Of a stretch of DNA of 64,000 bases, positions 17,248 to 26,046 are shown piece by piece; position 1 is the first letter of the stretch; every line of letters begins with the position of its first letter. The stretch covers positions 13,505 through 77,504 of the forward strand of contig SFIQ01000017.1 of NCBI GenBank assembly GCA_004555265.1, written 5' to 3'. The translations under genes and the position numbers were made by a program. This stretch comes from Ruminococcus sp. Lineage in GTDB: Bacteria; Bacillota; Clostridia; Oscillospirales; Acutalibacteraceae. Under the pieces are notes generated by a model. The model saw nothing but the letters and a program-made list of their open reading frames with translations, searched no databases and was not told the DNA's origin.

Positions 17248-17253
17248 AGTCAG

Positions 17254-17567
17254 GCACGCGTGGAAAAGGGGCTTGCCATGCCCATTTTTACGCGACTTGA
17301 TATGCGATGATGCGGTAGGTGGCTGCACTTAGATGCAGGGAATTACCGCGGAGTATGTCCGATTACAAACCGGGCGACCCATAACAGTGTCTCACTCCGG
17401 CGAGCGTACCCCAACTGCGCTTTCCGTGACTCCCGTGGACATTGTGCGCTTTTCTCTGCCGTCCGAATGCCGTTTTGGTTTTCGGTTTTTTAACGAAAGG
17501 TTCGTAAACACCCGGCAGGGTTGCAAGAAAAGCGCTTGCCCTGACTTTTTAAAGGAGGCAAACAAAC
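17254..17567 (+). promoter_or_regulatory. Untranslated leader of the S10 operon
   Basis: About 310 nt separate the predicted transcription start from rpsJ, with no credible coding frame. Short stems such as GGGGCTTGCCATGCCC (about 17268-17284) and CTGCACTTAGATGCAG (17324-17339) are visible. A leader here could carry autogenous control by a ribosomal protein, as L4 does in E. coli, but no known leader structure was recognised. Confidence 0.4.
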
Positions 17568-17885
17568 ATGGCAGCAGCAAAAGGCAAGAAAATCCGTATC
17601 AGACTGAAAGGCTATGACCACGATTTGGTGGACAGAGCAGCCGAGAAAATCGTTGAAACCGCAAAGCGCACCGGCGCACAGGTTTCCGGTCCCGTGCCGC
17701 TTCCGACCGAAAAAGAAGTCGTAACCATTCTTCGCTCCGTTCACAAAGACAAAGACAGCCGCGAACAGTTTGAACAGAGAACGCACAAACGGCTCATCGA
17801 CATCCTCAGACCTTCAAACAAGACCGTTGAAGCTCTGACCGGCCTTGAGCTTCCCGCAGGCGTAGACATCGAAATTAAACTGTAA
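17568..17885 (+). CDS. rpsJ: 30S ribosomal protein S10
   Basis: A 105-residue S10 of the 30S head; in other bacteria it is also the NusE antitermination partner of NusB. The S10 core (IRIRLKGYDHDLVDRAAEKIVETAKRTG, GPVPLPTEK and the THKRLIDI segment) is complete. The start follows AAAGGAGG. First gene of the long ribosomal operon. Confidence 0.97.
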   Translation: MAAAKGKKIRIRLKGYDHDLVDRAAEKIVETAKRTGAQVSGPVPLPTEKEVVTILRSVHKDKDSREQFEQRTHKRLIDILRPSNKTVEALTGLELPAGVDIEIKL

Positions 17886-17951
17886 TCTCGGTAGAAACGC
17901 TTACAGGTCATGTTGGCAACCGCCAACCAATAACCAAAGGAGGAATACACA

Positions 17952-18584
17952 ATGCAAAAAGGTCTTATCGGTAAAAAAATCGGCATGACACAGCTTTTTG
18001 ACGAGAACGGCAAGGTTATCCCCGTGACCGTCGTAGAAGCAGGTCCGTGCGTCGTTGTCCAGAAAAAGACAACGGAAAATGACGGCTATGAAGCCGTTCA
18101 GGTTGGCTTCGGTGATGTCAAAGTCCAAAGAGTGAACAAGCCGCAGGCAGGTCACTTCAAAAAGGCAGACGTTGCACCGAAAAAGGTACTCAAAGAGTTC
18201 AGACTGGACGATTGTTCCGCGCTGAACGTCGGCGACATTCTCAAAGCAGACGTGTTCGCTGTCGGTGACAGAGTGGATGTTGTCGGCACCAGCAAAGGTA
18301 AGGGCACCGCGGGCGCAATCAAGCGCTGGAACTTCTCCCGCTTGAAAGAAAGCCACGGTACCGGCCCTGTTGCACGCCACGCAGGTTCCTTGGGCGCTTG
18401 CTCCGACCCCTCCCGCGTTTACAAGGGGAAGAAGCTCGCCGGTCACTTGGGCGCTGAGCGTGTGACCATTCAAAATCTCGACATTGTCAAGGTTGACGCA
18501 GAAAACAACCTCATCGCCATCAAGGGCGCCATTCCGGGCCCCAAAGGCGGCATCGTTGTTCTCGCCGATACGGTGAAAAAATAA
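17952..18584 (+). CDS. rplC: 50S ribosomal protein L3
   Basis: A 210-residue L3, an early-assembly protein near the peptidyl transferase centre. The N-terminal GLIGKKIGMTQLFDENGKVIPVTV and the conserved extended loop HAGSLGACSDPSRVYKGKKLAGHLG are present. The start follows AAAGGAGG. Standard position after rpsJ. Confidence 0.97.
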   Translation: MQKGLIGKKIGMTQLFDENGKVIPVTVVEAGPCVVVQKKTTENDGYEAVQVGFGDVKVQRVNKPQAGHFKKADVAPKKVLKEFRLDDCSALNVGDILKADVFAVGDRVDVVGTSKGKGTAGAIKRWNFSRLKESHGTGPVARHAGSLGACSDPSRVYKGKKLAGHLGAERVTIQNLDIVKVDAENNLIAIKGAIPGPKGGIVVLADTVKK

Positions 18585-18600
18585 GGAAGGAGTGTTTTAA

Positions 18601-19224
18601 ATGGCGAAATTGGCAGTTCTCGACAAAGCAGGTAAAAAAGTTTCCGACATCGAGCTCGCAGACAGCATTTTTGCAATCGAGCCCAACGAATCGGCAATGC
18701 ACCTGATGGTTGTCAACTATTTAGCAAATCAGCGTCAGGGTACGCAGTCCACCCTCACTCGTTCCGAGGTGTCCGGCGGCGGCAAAAAGCCTTGGCGGCA
18801 AAAGGGCACCGGCCGTGCCCGTCAGGGTTCGACCAGAGCACCGCAGTGGACTCACGGCGGCATCGCGCTCGGTCCGAAGCCTCGTGATTACGGCTTTGAC
18901 GTAAACAAAAAGGTCAGAAGACTTGCTATGAAGTCCGCGCTTTCCGCGAAAGTTGCGGCAGAGGAAATGATTGTACTGGACAGCTTCGGCGTCGACGCAA
19001 TCAAGACCAAAGAGGTTGCAGAGGTTCTCGCCGCAATCAAAGCGGGCAAGAAAACGCTTATCGTTCTGCCTGAAAAGAACGACATCGTTTACAAGAGTGC
19101 CCGCAACATTGCCGGTACCAATGTAACCCTCGTAAACACGCTGAATGTTTATGACATCTTAAATTGCAACACCATTGTGGTGCTCAAAGATGCCGTTGCA
19201 AAAATCGAGGAGGTTTACGCATAA
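18601..19224 (+). CDS. rplD: 50S ribosomal protein L4
   Basis: A 207-residue L4 that lines the exit tunnel with its basic loop, visible as KKPWRQKGTGRARQGSTRAPQW. In E. coli L4 also represses the S10 operon; whether it does so here is unknown. The start follows AAGGAAGGAG, and the stop shares one base with the rplW start (TAATG). Confidence 0.97.
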   Translation: MAKLAVLDKAGKKVSDIELADSIFAIEPNESAMHLMVVNYLANQRQGTQSTLTRSEVSGGGKKPWRQKGTGRARQGSTRAPQWTHGGIALGPKPRDYGFDVNKKVRRLAMKSALSAKVAAEEMIVLDSFGVDAIKTKEVAEVLAAIKAGKKTLIVLPEKNDIVYKSARNIAGTNVTLVNTLNVYDILNCNTIVVLKDAVAKIEEVYA

Positions 19225-19517
19225 TGAAACTTGCACAGGATATTATCCTCCGCCCCGTGATTACCGAGGAAAGCATGATGGGTCAGGCGCTGAAAAAGTA
19301 CACTTTCAAAGTGGACAAAAAGGCGACCAAGCCCGAAATCAAAGCGGCTGTTGAGAAACTTTTCGGTGTGAAAGTCGCAAAAGTCAACACCATCAATGTC
19401 CGCGGTCATTTAAGAAGATACGGCAGATATGAAGGCTATACCGCCTCTTGGAAAAAGGCTGTCGTAACCTTGACAGAAGATTCCAAGACCATCGAATTCT
19501 TCGACGGTATGATGTAA
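19224..19517 (+). CDS. rplW: 50S ribosomal protein L23
   Basis: A 97-residue L23 located at the tunnel exit, where it contacts the signal recognition particle and trigger factor. The start is the ATG that overlaps the rplD stop and gives MKLAQDIILRPVITEESM, the usual L23 N-terminus, preceded by GAGGAGG inside rplD. An upstream in-frame start at 19164 is rejected. Confidence 0.96.
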   Translation: MKLAQDIILRPVITEESMMGQALKKYTFKVDKKATKPEIKAAVEKLFGVKVAKVNTINVRGHLRRYGRYEGYTASWKKAVVTLTEDSKTIEFFDGMM

Positions 19518-19582
19518 AATCCCGACGATAATGTATGGAGCCCGACATGCTCCGCTAAATCGTTCTAAGGAGAGTGAATGAA

Positions 19583-20416
19583 ATGTCGATTAAAGTCTAC
19601 AAACCGACAACCAATTCTCGACGCAATATGTCGGTTACAGATTATTCCGAACTTTCCAAGGTTGCTCCCGAGAGAAGCCTTCTCGCGCCGCTCAATAAAA
19701 AAGCAGGCCGCAACAGTTACGGAAGAATCACCGTTCGCCACAGAGGCGGCGGCAACCGCAGAAAATATCGTATTATCGATTTCAAACGCGATAAGACCGA
19801 TATGCCTGCAACCGTGCTCACTTTGGAGTACGACCCCAACCGTTCCGCGCATATCGCACTTGTGCAGTATGCGGACGGCGAAAAAAGATACATTCTCGCG
19901 CCTGTCGGCTTGAAGGTCGGCGACAAGGTGGAAGCCGGCGCCAATGCAGACATCAAACCCGGTAATGCACTGCCGTTGAGCGCGATTCCGGTTGGTACCA
20001 TGGTACACAACGTGGAACTTTACCCCGGCCGCGGCGGTCAGCTTGCCCGCGCGGCAGGCAACGCGGCTCAGCTCATGGCAAAAGAAGGCGTTTACGCATT
20101 GTTAAGACTTCCCTCGGGCGAACTTCGCAATGTATCCGCTTCTTGTATGGCGACTGTCGGCACCGTCGGCAACGCAGACCATGAAAATGTGAAAATCGGT
20201 AAAGCCGGCCGTACCCGTCACCTCGGCGTTCGTCCGACCGTTCGCGGCTCGGTTATGAACCCGAACGACCACCCGCACGGCGGCGGTGAAGGTAAAGCGC
20301 CTGTCGGCCGTCCCGGTCCCTGCACACCGTGGGGCAAACCCGCACTTGGCTATAAGACCAGAGCGAAGAAGAACCGTTCCGATAAGTTTATCGTAAGACG
20401 TCGTAACGCGAAATAA
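19583..20416 (+). CDS. rplB: 50S ribosomal protein L2
   Basis: A 277-residue L2, needed for subunit joining and peptidyl transfer. The conserved NDHPHGGGEGKAPVGRPGP segment with the functional histidine is intact. The ATG at 19583 (MSIKVYKPTT) is 9 nt after AAGGAGA and matches the usual N-terminus; a GTG at 19574 is too close to the ribosome-binding site. Confidence 0.97.
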   Translation: MSIKVYKPTTNSRRNMSVTDYSELSKVAPERSLLAPLNKKAGRNSYGRITVRHRGGGNRRKYRIIDFKRDKTDMPATVLTLEYDPNRSAHIALVQYADGEKRYILAPVGLKVGDKVEAGANADIKPGNALPLSAIPVGTMVHNVELYPGRGGQLARAAGNAAQLMAKEGVYALLRLPSGELRNVSASCMATVGTVGNADHENVKIGKAGRTRHLGVRPTVRGSVMNPNDHPHGGGEGKAPVGRPGPCTPWGKPALGYKTRAKKNRSDKFIVRRRNAK

Positions 20417-20435
20417 GTCGAAAGGAGTGTAGAGT

Positions 20436-20717
20436 ATGAGCAGAAGTGTTAAAAAAGGACCTTACGTTGCACCGAAGCTGTTAGCAAAAGTGCAGCAGAT
20501 GAATGAAAACGGCGAGAAAATCGTCTTGAAAACTTGGAGCCGCAGCTCGACTATATTCCCGGACTTTGTCGGTCATACGTTTGCCGTCCATGACGGACGC
20601 AAGCATGTTCCGGTTTACGTTACGGAGGATATGGTAGGCCACAAGCTCGGCGAATTTGCGCCGACCAGAACCTTTAAAGGCCATGCCGGTTCCAAAACTT
20701 CCAACAACGGTAAATAA
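20436..20717 (+). CDS. rpsS: 30S ribosomal protein S19
   Basis: A 93-residue S19 of the 30S head, with SRSVKKGPYVAPKLL at the start and the conserved FVGHTFAVHDGRKHVPVY segment. The start follows AAAGGAG. Confidence 0.97.
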   Translation: MSRSVKKGPYVAPKLLAKVQQMNENGEKIVLKTWSRSSTIFPDFVGHTFAVHDGRKHVPVYVTEDMVGHKLGEFAPTRTFKGHAGSKTSNNGK

Positions 20718-20739
20718 GCAGCAAAGGAGTGTATAACGA

Positions 20740-21072
20740 ATGGAAGCAACTGCAAAAGTGACCCATGTACGCATTGCACCCCGTAAGGTGCAAATCGTGC
20801 TGGACCTCATCAGAAACAAGCCTTGCGACGAGGCGATGGCAATCCTCAAGTACACACCGAAGGCTGCGTGTGAACCGCTTGGAAAGCTGTTGAAATCCGC
20901 AATGGCAAACGCCGAAATGAAAGATATGGATACAACACGTCTGTATGTCGCAGCGTGCCGTGTCGATCAGGGCCCGACCTTAAAGCGCATCCGTCCGAGA
21001 GACCATGGCAGAGCGTACAGAATCAACAAAAAGACTTCGCACATCAGTATTGTGCTCAAAGAAGCAGAATAA
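20740..21072 (+). CDS. rplV: 50S ribosomal protein L22
   Basis: A 110-residue L22 whose beta-hairpin lines the exit tunnel near the macrolide site. RIAPRKVQIVLDLIRNK and the hairpin region RVDQGPTLKRIRPRDHGRAYRI are intact. The start follows AAAGGAG. The standard gene order S19-L22-S3 is kept. Confidence 0.97.
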   Translation: MEATAKVTHVRIAPRKVQIVLDLIRNKPCDEAMAILKYTPKAACEPLGKLLKSAMANAEMKDMDTTRLYVAACRVDQGPTLKRIRPRDHGRAYRINKKTSHISIVLKEAE

Positions 21073-21091
21073 GCGAGGAGGAGGTAAAACT

Positions 21092-21763
21092 ATGGGTCAG
21101 AAAGTAAATCCCACCGGTCTTCGTATCGGTGTCATTAAAGACTGGGATTCCCGCTGGTATGCCAGCAAAAAGGACTTCGGCGACACGCTTGTCTCCGACA
21201 ATCAGCTCCGTAAATATCTCCTCGAAACCCTCGCGCCCGCAGGCGTTCCGAAGGTAGAAATCGAAAGAGATGCCAAAAGAGTCCGCATCAACATTCACTG
21301 CGCAAAGCCCGGTATGGTTATCGGCAAAGGCGGCGCAGAGATTGAAAAACTCAAAGAAACTTGCAAAAAGAAACTCGGCGGTGACAAGGATGTTTACATC
21401 AACATCGTCGAAATCAAACAGCCCGACCTCAATGCACAGCTCGTTGCGGAGAACATTGCTTCGCAGTTGGAGCGCCGCATTTCGTTCCGCCGCGCGCTCA
21501 AACAGAGCATCGGCAGAACCATGAAGCTCGGTGCAAAGGGTATCAAAACACAGGTCAGCGGCCGTTTGGGCGGCGCGGAAATCGCGCGTTCCGAACACTA
21601 TCATGAAGGCACGATTCCGCTGCAAACCATCCGTGCAGACATCGACTACGGCTTTGCCGAGGCAAAGACAACCTACGGTCGTATCGGCGTAAAGGTTTGG
21701 ATTTACAAAGGCGAAGTGCTCCATGACAACCGCAAGCCTCAGAAGGAAGGAGGCACAAAATAA
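21092..21763 (+). CDS. rpsC: 30S ribosomal protein S3
   Basis: A 223-residue S3 at the mRNA entry channel. It has the N-terminal MGQKVNPTGLRIGV, a KH domain with the GMVIGKGG loop, and the C-terminal half ending in KEGGTK. The ATG after GAGGAGGAGG is chosen; a longer in-frame start at 21005 would lie inside rplV. The stop overlaps the rplP start (TAATG). Confidence 0.97.
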   Translation: MGQKVNPTGLRIGVIKDWDSRWYASKKDFGDTLVSDNQLRKYLLETLAPAGVPKVEIERDAKRVRINIHCAKPGMVIGKGGAEIEKLKETCKKKLGGDKDVYINIVEIKQPDLNAQLVAENIASQLERRISFRRALKQSIGRTMKLGAKGIKTQVSGRLGGAEIARSEHYHEGTIPLQTIRADIDYGFAEAKTTYGRIGVKVWIYKGEVLHDNRKPQKEGGTK

Positions 21764-22197
21764 TGTTACTGCCGAAAAGAGTAAAATACCGCAGAGTCCA
21801 CAGAGGTCGTCTGACCGGTAAAGCGACAAGAGGCAATAAAGTCACCTACGGCGACTATGGTCTTGTGTCTCTGGAACCGGCTTGGATTACTTCCAACCAA
21901 ATCGAAGCCGCCCGTATCGCCATGACGCGTTACATTAAGCGTGGCGGTCAGGTTTGGATCAAAATTTTCCCGGATAAGCCGATTACCGAAAAGCCGGCTG
22001 AAACCCGCATGGGTTCCGGTAAAGGCTCGCCCGAATACTGGGTGGCCGTTGTCAAGCCCGGCAGAGTGATGTTTGAAATTGCAGGCGTTCCCGAAGAGAC
22101 CGCGCGCGAGGCTATGCGTCTTGCCGCGAACAAGCTCCCGGTCAAATGCAAGTTCGTCACCAAGGCACAGCAGGAAGAGGAAGGTGAGCAAGCATGA
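21763..22197 (+). CDS. rplP: 50S ribosomal protein L16
   Basis: A 144-residue L16 that helps place the A-site tRNA. Typical segments are MLLPKRVKYRRVHRG, the RIFP-like IKIFPDKPITEKPAETRMGSGKG and the EAMRLAANKLPVK helix. It overlaps rpsC by one base and rpmC by four (ATGA). Confidence 0.97.
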   Translation: MLLPKRVKYRRVHRGRLTGKATRGNKVTYGDYGLVSLEPAWITSNQIEAARIAMTRYIKRGGQVWIKIFPDKPITEKPAETRMGSGKGSPEYWVAVVKPGRVMFEIAGVPEETAREAMRLAANKLPVKCKFVTKAQQEEEGEQA

Positions 22198-22397
22198 AAG
22201 CAAGTGAAATCAGAAAACTTTCCCCCTCGGAGTTGGATGCTAAACTCTTGGAGTTAAAGGATGAGCTTTTCAAACTGCGCTTCCAGCAGGCCATCAACCA
22301 ACTCGACAATCCGATGCGTATTAACGCCGTGAAAAAGGATATCGCCAGAGTGAAAACCGTTATTCGCGATATCGAGCTGCACGGCGCGCAGTCGTAA
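22194..22397 (+). CDS. rpmC: 50S ribosomal protein L29
   Basis: A 67-residue two-helix protein near the tunnel exit. It begins MKASEIRKLSPSELDAKL and has the family helix ELFKLRFQQA. The ATG overlaps the rplP stop, which indicates coupled translation, with an AGGAAGAGGAAGGTGAG tract upstream. Confidence 0.95.
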   Translation: MKASEIRKLSPSELDAKLLELKDELFKLRFQQAINQLDNPMRINAVKKDIARVKTVIRDIELHGAQS

Positions 22398-22416
22398 GGA
22401 AAGGGAGGGTATTTAG

Positions 22417-22674
22417 ATGAGCGAAAGAAACCTCAGAAAAACACAGGTCGGTCTTGTAACCAGCGATAAAATGGACAAAACTGTCGTGGTTTCCATCAAA
22501 GACAGAGTTCAGCACCCGCTTTACAAGAAGATTGTGAACCGCACGGTAAAAATCAAAGCCCATGACGAAAAGAACGAGTGCGGCGTCGGCGATAAAGTCC
22601 TCGTCATGGAAACCCGCCCCCTCTCGAAAGATAAGAGATGGCGCGTAGTCGAAATCATTGAGAAAGCGAAATAA
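22417..22674 (+). CDS. rpsQ: 30S ribosomal protein S17
   Basis: An 85-residue OB-fold protein that binds 16S rRNA early in assembly. The N-terminal RKTQVGLVTSDKMDKTVVV and the conserved HPLYKKIVNRTVKIKAHDE are complete. The start follows AAGGGAGGG. Confidence 0.97.
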   Translation: MSERNLRKTQVGLVTSDKMDKTVVVSIKDRVQHPLYKKIVNRTVKIKAHDEKNECGVGDKVLVMETRPLSKDKRWRVVEIIEKAK

Positions 22675-22694
22675 TTTCTAAGGAGGCTATTACT

Positions 22695-23063
22695 GTGATT
22701 CAACAACAGACTTACCTCAAAGTAGCCGACAACACCGGCGCGAAGGAAATTATGTGCATTCGCGTTCTCGGCGGTTCCGGCAGAAGGTATGCAAATATCG
22801 GCGACGTGATTGTTGCTTCGGTGAAGAAGGCAGCACCCGGCGGCGTTGTCAAAAAAGGCGACGTTGTCAAAGCAGTCGTCGTTCGTTCGGCAAGCGGTGT
22901 GCGCAGAGATGACGGGACTTACATCCGTTTCGATGAAAACGCAGCCGTATTGATTAAAGAAGACAAAAACCCCAGAGGCACCCGTATCTTTGGGCCGGTT
23001 GCAAGAGAGCTTCGTGATAAAGATTATATGAAGATTCTTTCTCTTGCTCCCGAAGTACTGTAA
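22695..23063 (+). CDS. rplN: 50S ribosomal protein L14 (GTG start)
   Basis: A 122-residue L14 at the subunit interface and the docking site of the silencing factor RsfS, whose gene is also in this window. MIQQQTYLKVADNTGAKE is the usual N-terminus and is reached only with a GTG start, which follows AAGGAGG with suitable spacing. Confidence 0.96.
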   Translation: MIQQQTYLKVADNTGAKEIMCIRVLGGSGRRYANIGDVIVASVKKAAPGGVVKKGDVVKAVVVRSASGVRRDDGTYIRFDENAAVLIKEDKNPRGTRIFGPVARELRDKDYMKILSLAPEVL

Positions 23064-23080
23064 ACGGAGGTGCAGTCAGA

Positions 23081-23398
23081 ATGAATAAGGTTCATGTAAA
23101 AACCGGCGATACCGTCGTTGTCATCAACGGCAAAAATCGCGGCAAACAGGGCAAGGTTATGCAGGTTGCACCCGCCGAAGGCAAGGTTATTGTGGAAGGC
23201 GTTAACGTGGTTACCAAGCATGTGAAACCCCGCAAAATGGGCGAAGCAGGCGGCCTTGTAAAAGCGGAAAGTGCATTGTATGCAGATAAGGTTCAGCTTG
23301 TCTGCCCCAAATGCGGCAAGCCCACAAGAGTCGGCCACGAAGGCACCGGCAAAGACAAAAAACGCGTTTGCAAAAAATGCGGCGCAAAATTTGAATAA
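23081..23398 (+). CDS. rplX: 50S ribosomal protein L24 with C-terminal zinc-ribbon cysteines
   Basis: A 105-residue L24, an assembly initiator with an N-terminal KOW motif (KTGDTVVVINGKNRGKQGKV). The C-terminal part shows a CPKC...CKKC pair (CPKCGKPTRVGH and RVCKKCGAKFE), which should bind zinc. The start follows ACGGAGGTG. Confidence 0.96.
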   Translation: MNKVHVKTGDTVVVINGKNRGKQGKVMQVAPAEGKVIVEGVNVVTKHVKPRKMGEAGGLVKAESALYADKVQLVCPKCGKPTRVGHEGTGKDKKRVCKKCGAKFE

Positions 23399-23414
23399 GG
23401 GAGGGACATAACAC

Positions 23415-23957
23415 ATGGCAGCAAGAATGAAAGAAAAGTATCTCGCTGAGGTTGCTCCGGCACTTCAAAAGAAATTCGGCTACAAGAGCGTTATGCAAAT
23501 CCCGAAGCTCGACAAAATCGTCATCAATGTCGGTTGCGGCGAGGCGAGAGACAATTCCAAGGTCATTGACGCAATCACCAAGGATTTGGCACAGATTACC
23601 GGTCAGAAGCCCGTTCCCTGCAAGGCGAAGAAATCCGTTGCGAACTTCAAACTGCGTGAGGGCATGACCATCGGTGTGAAAGTAACGCTGCGCGGCGAGA
23701 GAATGTATGAATTCCTCGACAGATTCTTCAATCTCGCGCTTCCCCGTGTGCGCGACTTCCGCGGTATCAACCCGAACTCCTTTGACGGCAGAGGCAACTA
23801 CTCCATGGGTATCAAAGAGCAGTTGATTTTCCCCGAAATCGAGTATGACAAGATTGACGCGGTTCGCGGTATGGACATTTGCTTCGTTACCACAGCCAAT
23901 ACAGACGAAGAAGCCAGAGAGTTACTGACTCTCATGGGCGCACCGTTTGCGAGATAA
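23415..23957 (+). CDS. rplE: 50S ribosomal protein L5
   Basis: A 180-residue L5 that binds 5S rRNA and contacts P-site tRNA. Conserved segments include KLDKIVINVGCGEARDNSK, KLREGMTIGVKVTLRG and the RDFRGINPNSFDGRGNYS motif. The start follows AAGGGAGGG. Confidence 0.97.
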   Translation: MAARMKEKYLAEVAPALQKKFGYKSVMQIPKLDKIVINVGCGEARDNSKVIDAITKDLAQITGQKPVPCKAKKSVANFKLREGMTIGVKVTLRGERMYEFLDRFFNLALPRVRDFRGINPNSFDGRGNYSMGIKEQLIFPEIEYDKIDAVRGMDICFVTTANTDEEARELLTLMGAPFAR

Positions 23958-23969
23958 GGAGGGATTACA

Positions 23970-24155
23970 GTGGCCAAAACATCTATGAAAGTCAAACAGG
24001 CAAGACCTGCCAAGTATTCGACAAGAGCTTACAACAGATGCAAAATCTGCGGCCGCCCGCATGCTTATCTGCGCAAATACGGTGTTTGCCGTATCTGCTT
24101 CAGAGAATTGGCACACAAGGGTGAAATTCCCGGCGTGAAGAAAGCAAGCTGGTAA
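23970..24155 (+). CDS. rpsZ: 30S ribosomal protein S14, zinc-binding short form (type Z)
   Basis: A 61-residue S14 of the zinc form, with CKICGRPHAYLRKYGVCRIC giving two CxxC pairs. It starts at a GTG after AAGGAGGG and gives MAKTSMKVKQARPAKYSTRAYNR, the normal N-terminus. Many Firmicutes also keep a zinc-free S14 paralogue elsewhere for zinc starvation; none is seen in this window. Confidence 0.96.
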   Translation: MAKTSMKVKQARPAKYSTRAYNRCKICGRPHAYLRKYGVCRICFRELAHKGEIPGVKKASW

Positions 24156-24182
24156 GAAAGCAATTGCAAAGGAGGCAAAAGT

Positions 24183-24581
24183 ATGCAAATTACTGATTCC
24201 ATCGGTGATATGCTCACCAGAATCCGCAACGCGAGTTCTGCAAAGCATGACACGGTGAAAGTTCCCGCATCCAACATGAAGAAAGCAATTGCGCAGATTC
24301 TTGTGGACGAGGGCTATATCAAGAGTTTCAAAGTGGAAGAAGACGGCAAGCAGGGTATGATTGAAATCGAGCTGAAATACGGCGCGAACAAGGCTCCGGT
24401 TATTACCGGCCTTCGCAGAGTTTCCAAGCCCGGTCTTCGCATTTATACCAACTGCGAGGATATGCCGAAGGTGATGAAAGGCCTCGGCGTTGCAATCCTT
24501 TCCACTTCCAAAGGCGTTATGACTGACAGAGAAGCCCGCAAAGCCAATGTCGGCGGCGAGGTTCTCGCATATATCTGGTAA
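24183..24581 (+). CDS. rpsH: 30S ribosomal protein S8
   Basis: A 132-residue S8, a central-domain 16S rRNA binder and, in E. coli, the repressor of the spc operon. ITDSIGDMLTRIRNA and the C-terminal STSKGVMTDREARKANVGGEVLAYIW are intact. The start follows AAAGGAGG. Confidence 0.97.
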   Translation: MQITDSIGDMLTRIRNASSAKHDTVKVPASNMKKAIAQILVDEGYIKSFKVEEDGKQGMIEIELKYGANKAPVITGLRRVSKPGLRIYTNCEDMPKVMKGLGVAILSTSKGVMTDREARKANVGGEVLAYIW

Positions 24582-24593
24582 GGAGGTTACAGT

Positions 24594-25136
24594 ATGTCCA
24601 GAATCGGCAGACAGCCCATCGCTGTTCCCGCAGGCGTCGATGTAAAAATCGACGGCAGTACTGTTACCGTGAAGGGTCCGAAAGGTACACTTACCAGAAC
24701 AGTACACAACAATATGAACGTCGAGATGGCAGACGGCGCAATTGTCGTTACCCGTCCCGATGACAGCAATCTCAACAAATCCCTGCACGGTTTGACCCGT
24801 ACATTGCTTCACAATATGGTCGTCGGTGTGACCGAGGGCTTCAAAAAGGAATTGGAAGTCAACGGCGTCGGTTACCGTGTGGCAAAACAGGGCAAGGATT
24901 TGGTGATGAACATCGGTTTCTCGCATCAGGTAACGATGCCCGAACCCGAAGGGATTACCATTGAGGTTCCCGCGCCCAACAAAATCATCATTTCCGGTGC
25001 CGACAAGCAGAAAGTCGGCCAGTTTGCGGCAGAAGTACGCGAAAAGCGTCCGCCCGAACCCTATAAGGGCAAAGGCATCAAATATGCCGAAGAGCATATC
25101 CGCCGCAAAGAAGGTAAAGCCGGTAAAGGTAAATAA
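24594..25136 (+). CDS. rplF: 50S ribosomal protein L6
   Basis: A 180-residue two-domain L6 near the sarcin-ricin loop. SRIGRQPIAVPAGVDV at the start and KPPEPYKGKGI-type sequence (RPPEPYKGKGIKYAEEHIRRKEGK) at the end match the family. The start follows AAGGAGG. Confidence 0.97.
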   Translation: MSRIGRQPIAVPAGVDVKIDGSTVTVKGPKGTLTRTVHNNMNVEMADGAIVVTRPDDSNLNKSLHGLTRTLLHNMVVGVTEGFKKELEVNGVGYRVAKQGKDLVMNIGFSHQVTMPEPEGITIEVPAPNKIIISGADKQKVGQFAAEVREKRPPEPYKGKGIKYAEEHIRRKEGKAGKGK

Positions 25137-25154
25137 TGGAAGGAGTGAAATTCA

Positions 25155-25514
25155 GTGGTTAACAGACCTGACAGCAAAAAGGCGAGACAAAAACGCCATA
25201 AAAGAGTCCGTGCAAAAATTTCCGGCACCGCAGCGTGCCCGCGTCTTGATGTTTTCCGTTCACTCCAGCATATTTATGCGCAGTTGATCGACGATGTTGC
25301 AGGTGTCACCCTTGTGTCGGCATCTACAACCGAGAAAGACTTCAAAGACTACGGCGGGAACAAAGACGCCGCGCGCGCAGTCGGCAAATTGCTCGCAGAA
25401 AGAGCCGCCGAAAAGAACATCAAAGACGTTGTCTTTGACAGAGGCGGTTATGTATATCACGGCAGAGTGGAAGCACTCGCCGAAGGTGCCCGCGAGGGCG
25501 GCCTGAACTTCTAA
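25155..25514 (+). CDS. rplR: 50S ribosomal protein L18 (GTG start)
   Basis: A 119-residue L18 that binds 5S rRNA with L5. The arginine/lysine-rich N-terminus (KKARQKRHKRVRAKISGTA), RLDVFRSLQHIYAQLIDD and the end EGAREGGLNF are typical. It starts at a GTG after GGAAGGAG. Confidence 0.97.
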   Translation: MVNRPDSKKARQKRHKRVRAKISGTAACPRLDVFRSLQHIYAQLIDDVAGVTLVSASTTEKDFKDYGGNKDAARAVGKLLAERAAEKNIKDVVFDRGGYVYHGRVEALAEGAREGGLNF

Positions 25515-25530
25515 GAAAGGAGAAATGACA

Positions 25531-26034
25531 ATGGCTACAAAAATCGACGCATCTACCCTTGAACTCGAAGAAAGAGTCGTTGCGATTAACCGTGTTTCCA
25601 AAACCGTTAAGGGCGGCCGTATCATGAAATTCTCCGCTTTGGTAGTTGTAGGCAACGGAAACGGCATTGTGGGCTTCGGTCTCGGCAAATCGGGCGAAGT
25701 GCCGGATGCAATCCGCAAGGGCATTGAAAACGCGAAAAAGAACCTGATTGAGGTTTCCCTGAAAGGGACCACAATCCCCCACGAAATTGTCGGCAAATAC
25801 GGCGCAGGCGTGGTTTTGATGAAACCCGCTGCCCCCGGTACCGGCGTTATCGCCGGCGGTCCGGTTCGTGCAGTTGTTGAAACCGTCGGCATTAAGGACA
25901 TCCGTTCCAAGGCGCTTCGTTCCAACAACCCCTGCAATGTTGTGAGAGCCACCATCGACGGGCTTTCCAAGCTTCGCAACGCGGACGAGGTTGCTGCAAT
26001 TCGCGGCAAATCCGTCAAAGAGATTTTAGATTAA
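25531..26034 (+). CDS. rpsE: 30S ribosomal protein S5
   Basis: A 167-residue S5 at the decoding and mRNA-entry region. It has the double-stranded-RNA-binding-like N-domain (EERVVAINRVSKTVKGGRIMKFSALVVVG) and KSPAP-type C-domain. The second ATG is chosen because AAGGAG (25517-25522) is 8 nt from it and only 2 nt from the first ATG at 25525. Confidence 0.96.
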   Translation: MATKIDASTLELEERVVAINRVSKTVKGGRIMKFSALVVVGNGNGIVGFGLGKSGEVPDAIRKGIENAKKNLIEVSLKGTTIPHEIVGKYGAGVVLMKPAAPGTGVIAGGPVRAVVETVGIKDIRSKALRSNNPCNVVRATIDGLSKLRNADEVAAIRGKSVKEILD

Positions 26035-26046
26035 GGAGGGGCACAA

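Noticed and set aside
23922..25097. Minus-strand open frame of 391 codons
   Set aside because: It is antisense to rplE, rpsZ, rpsH and rplF, all unambiguous genes.
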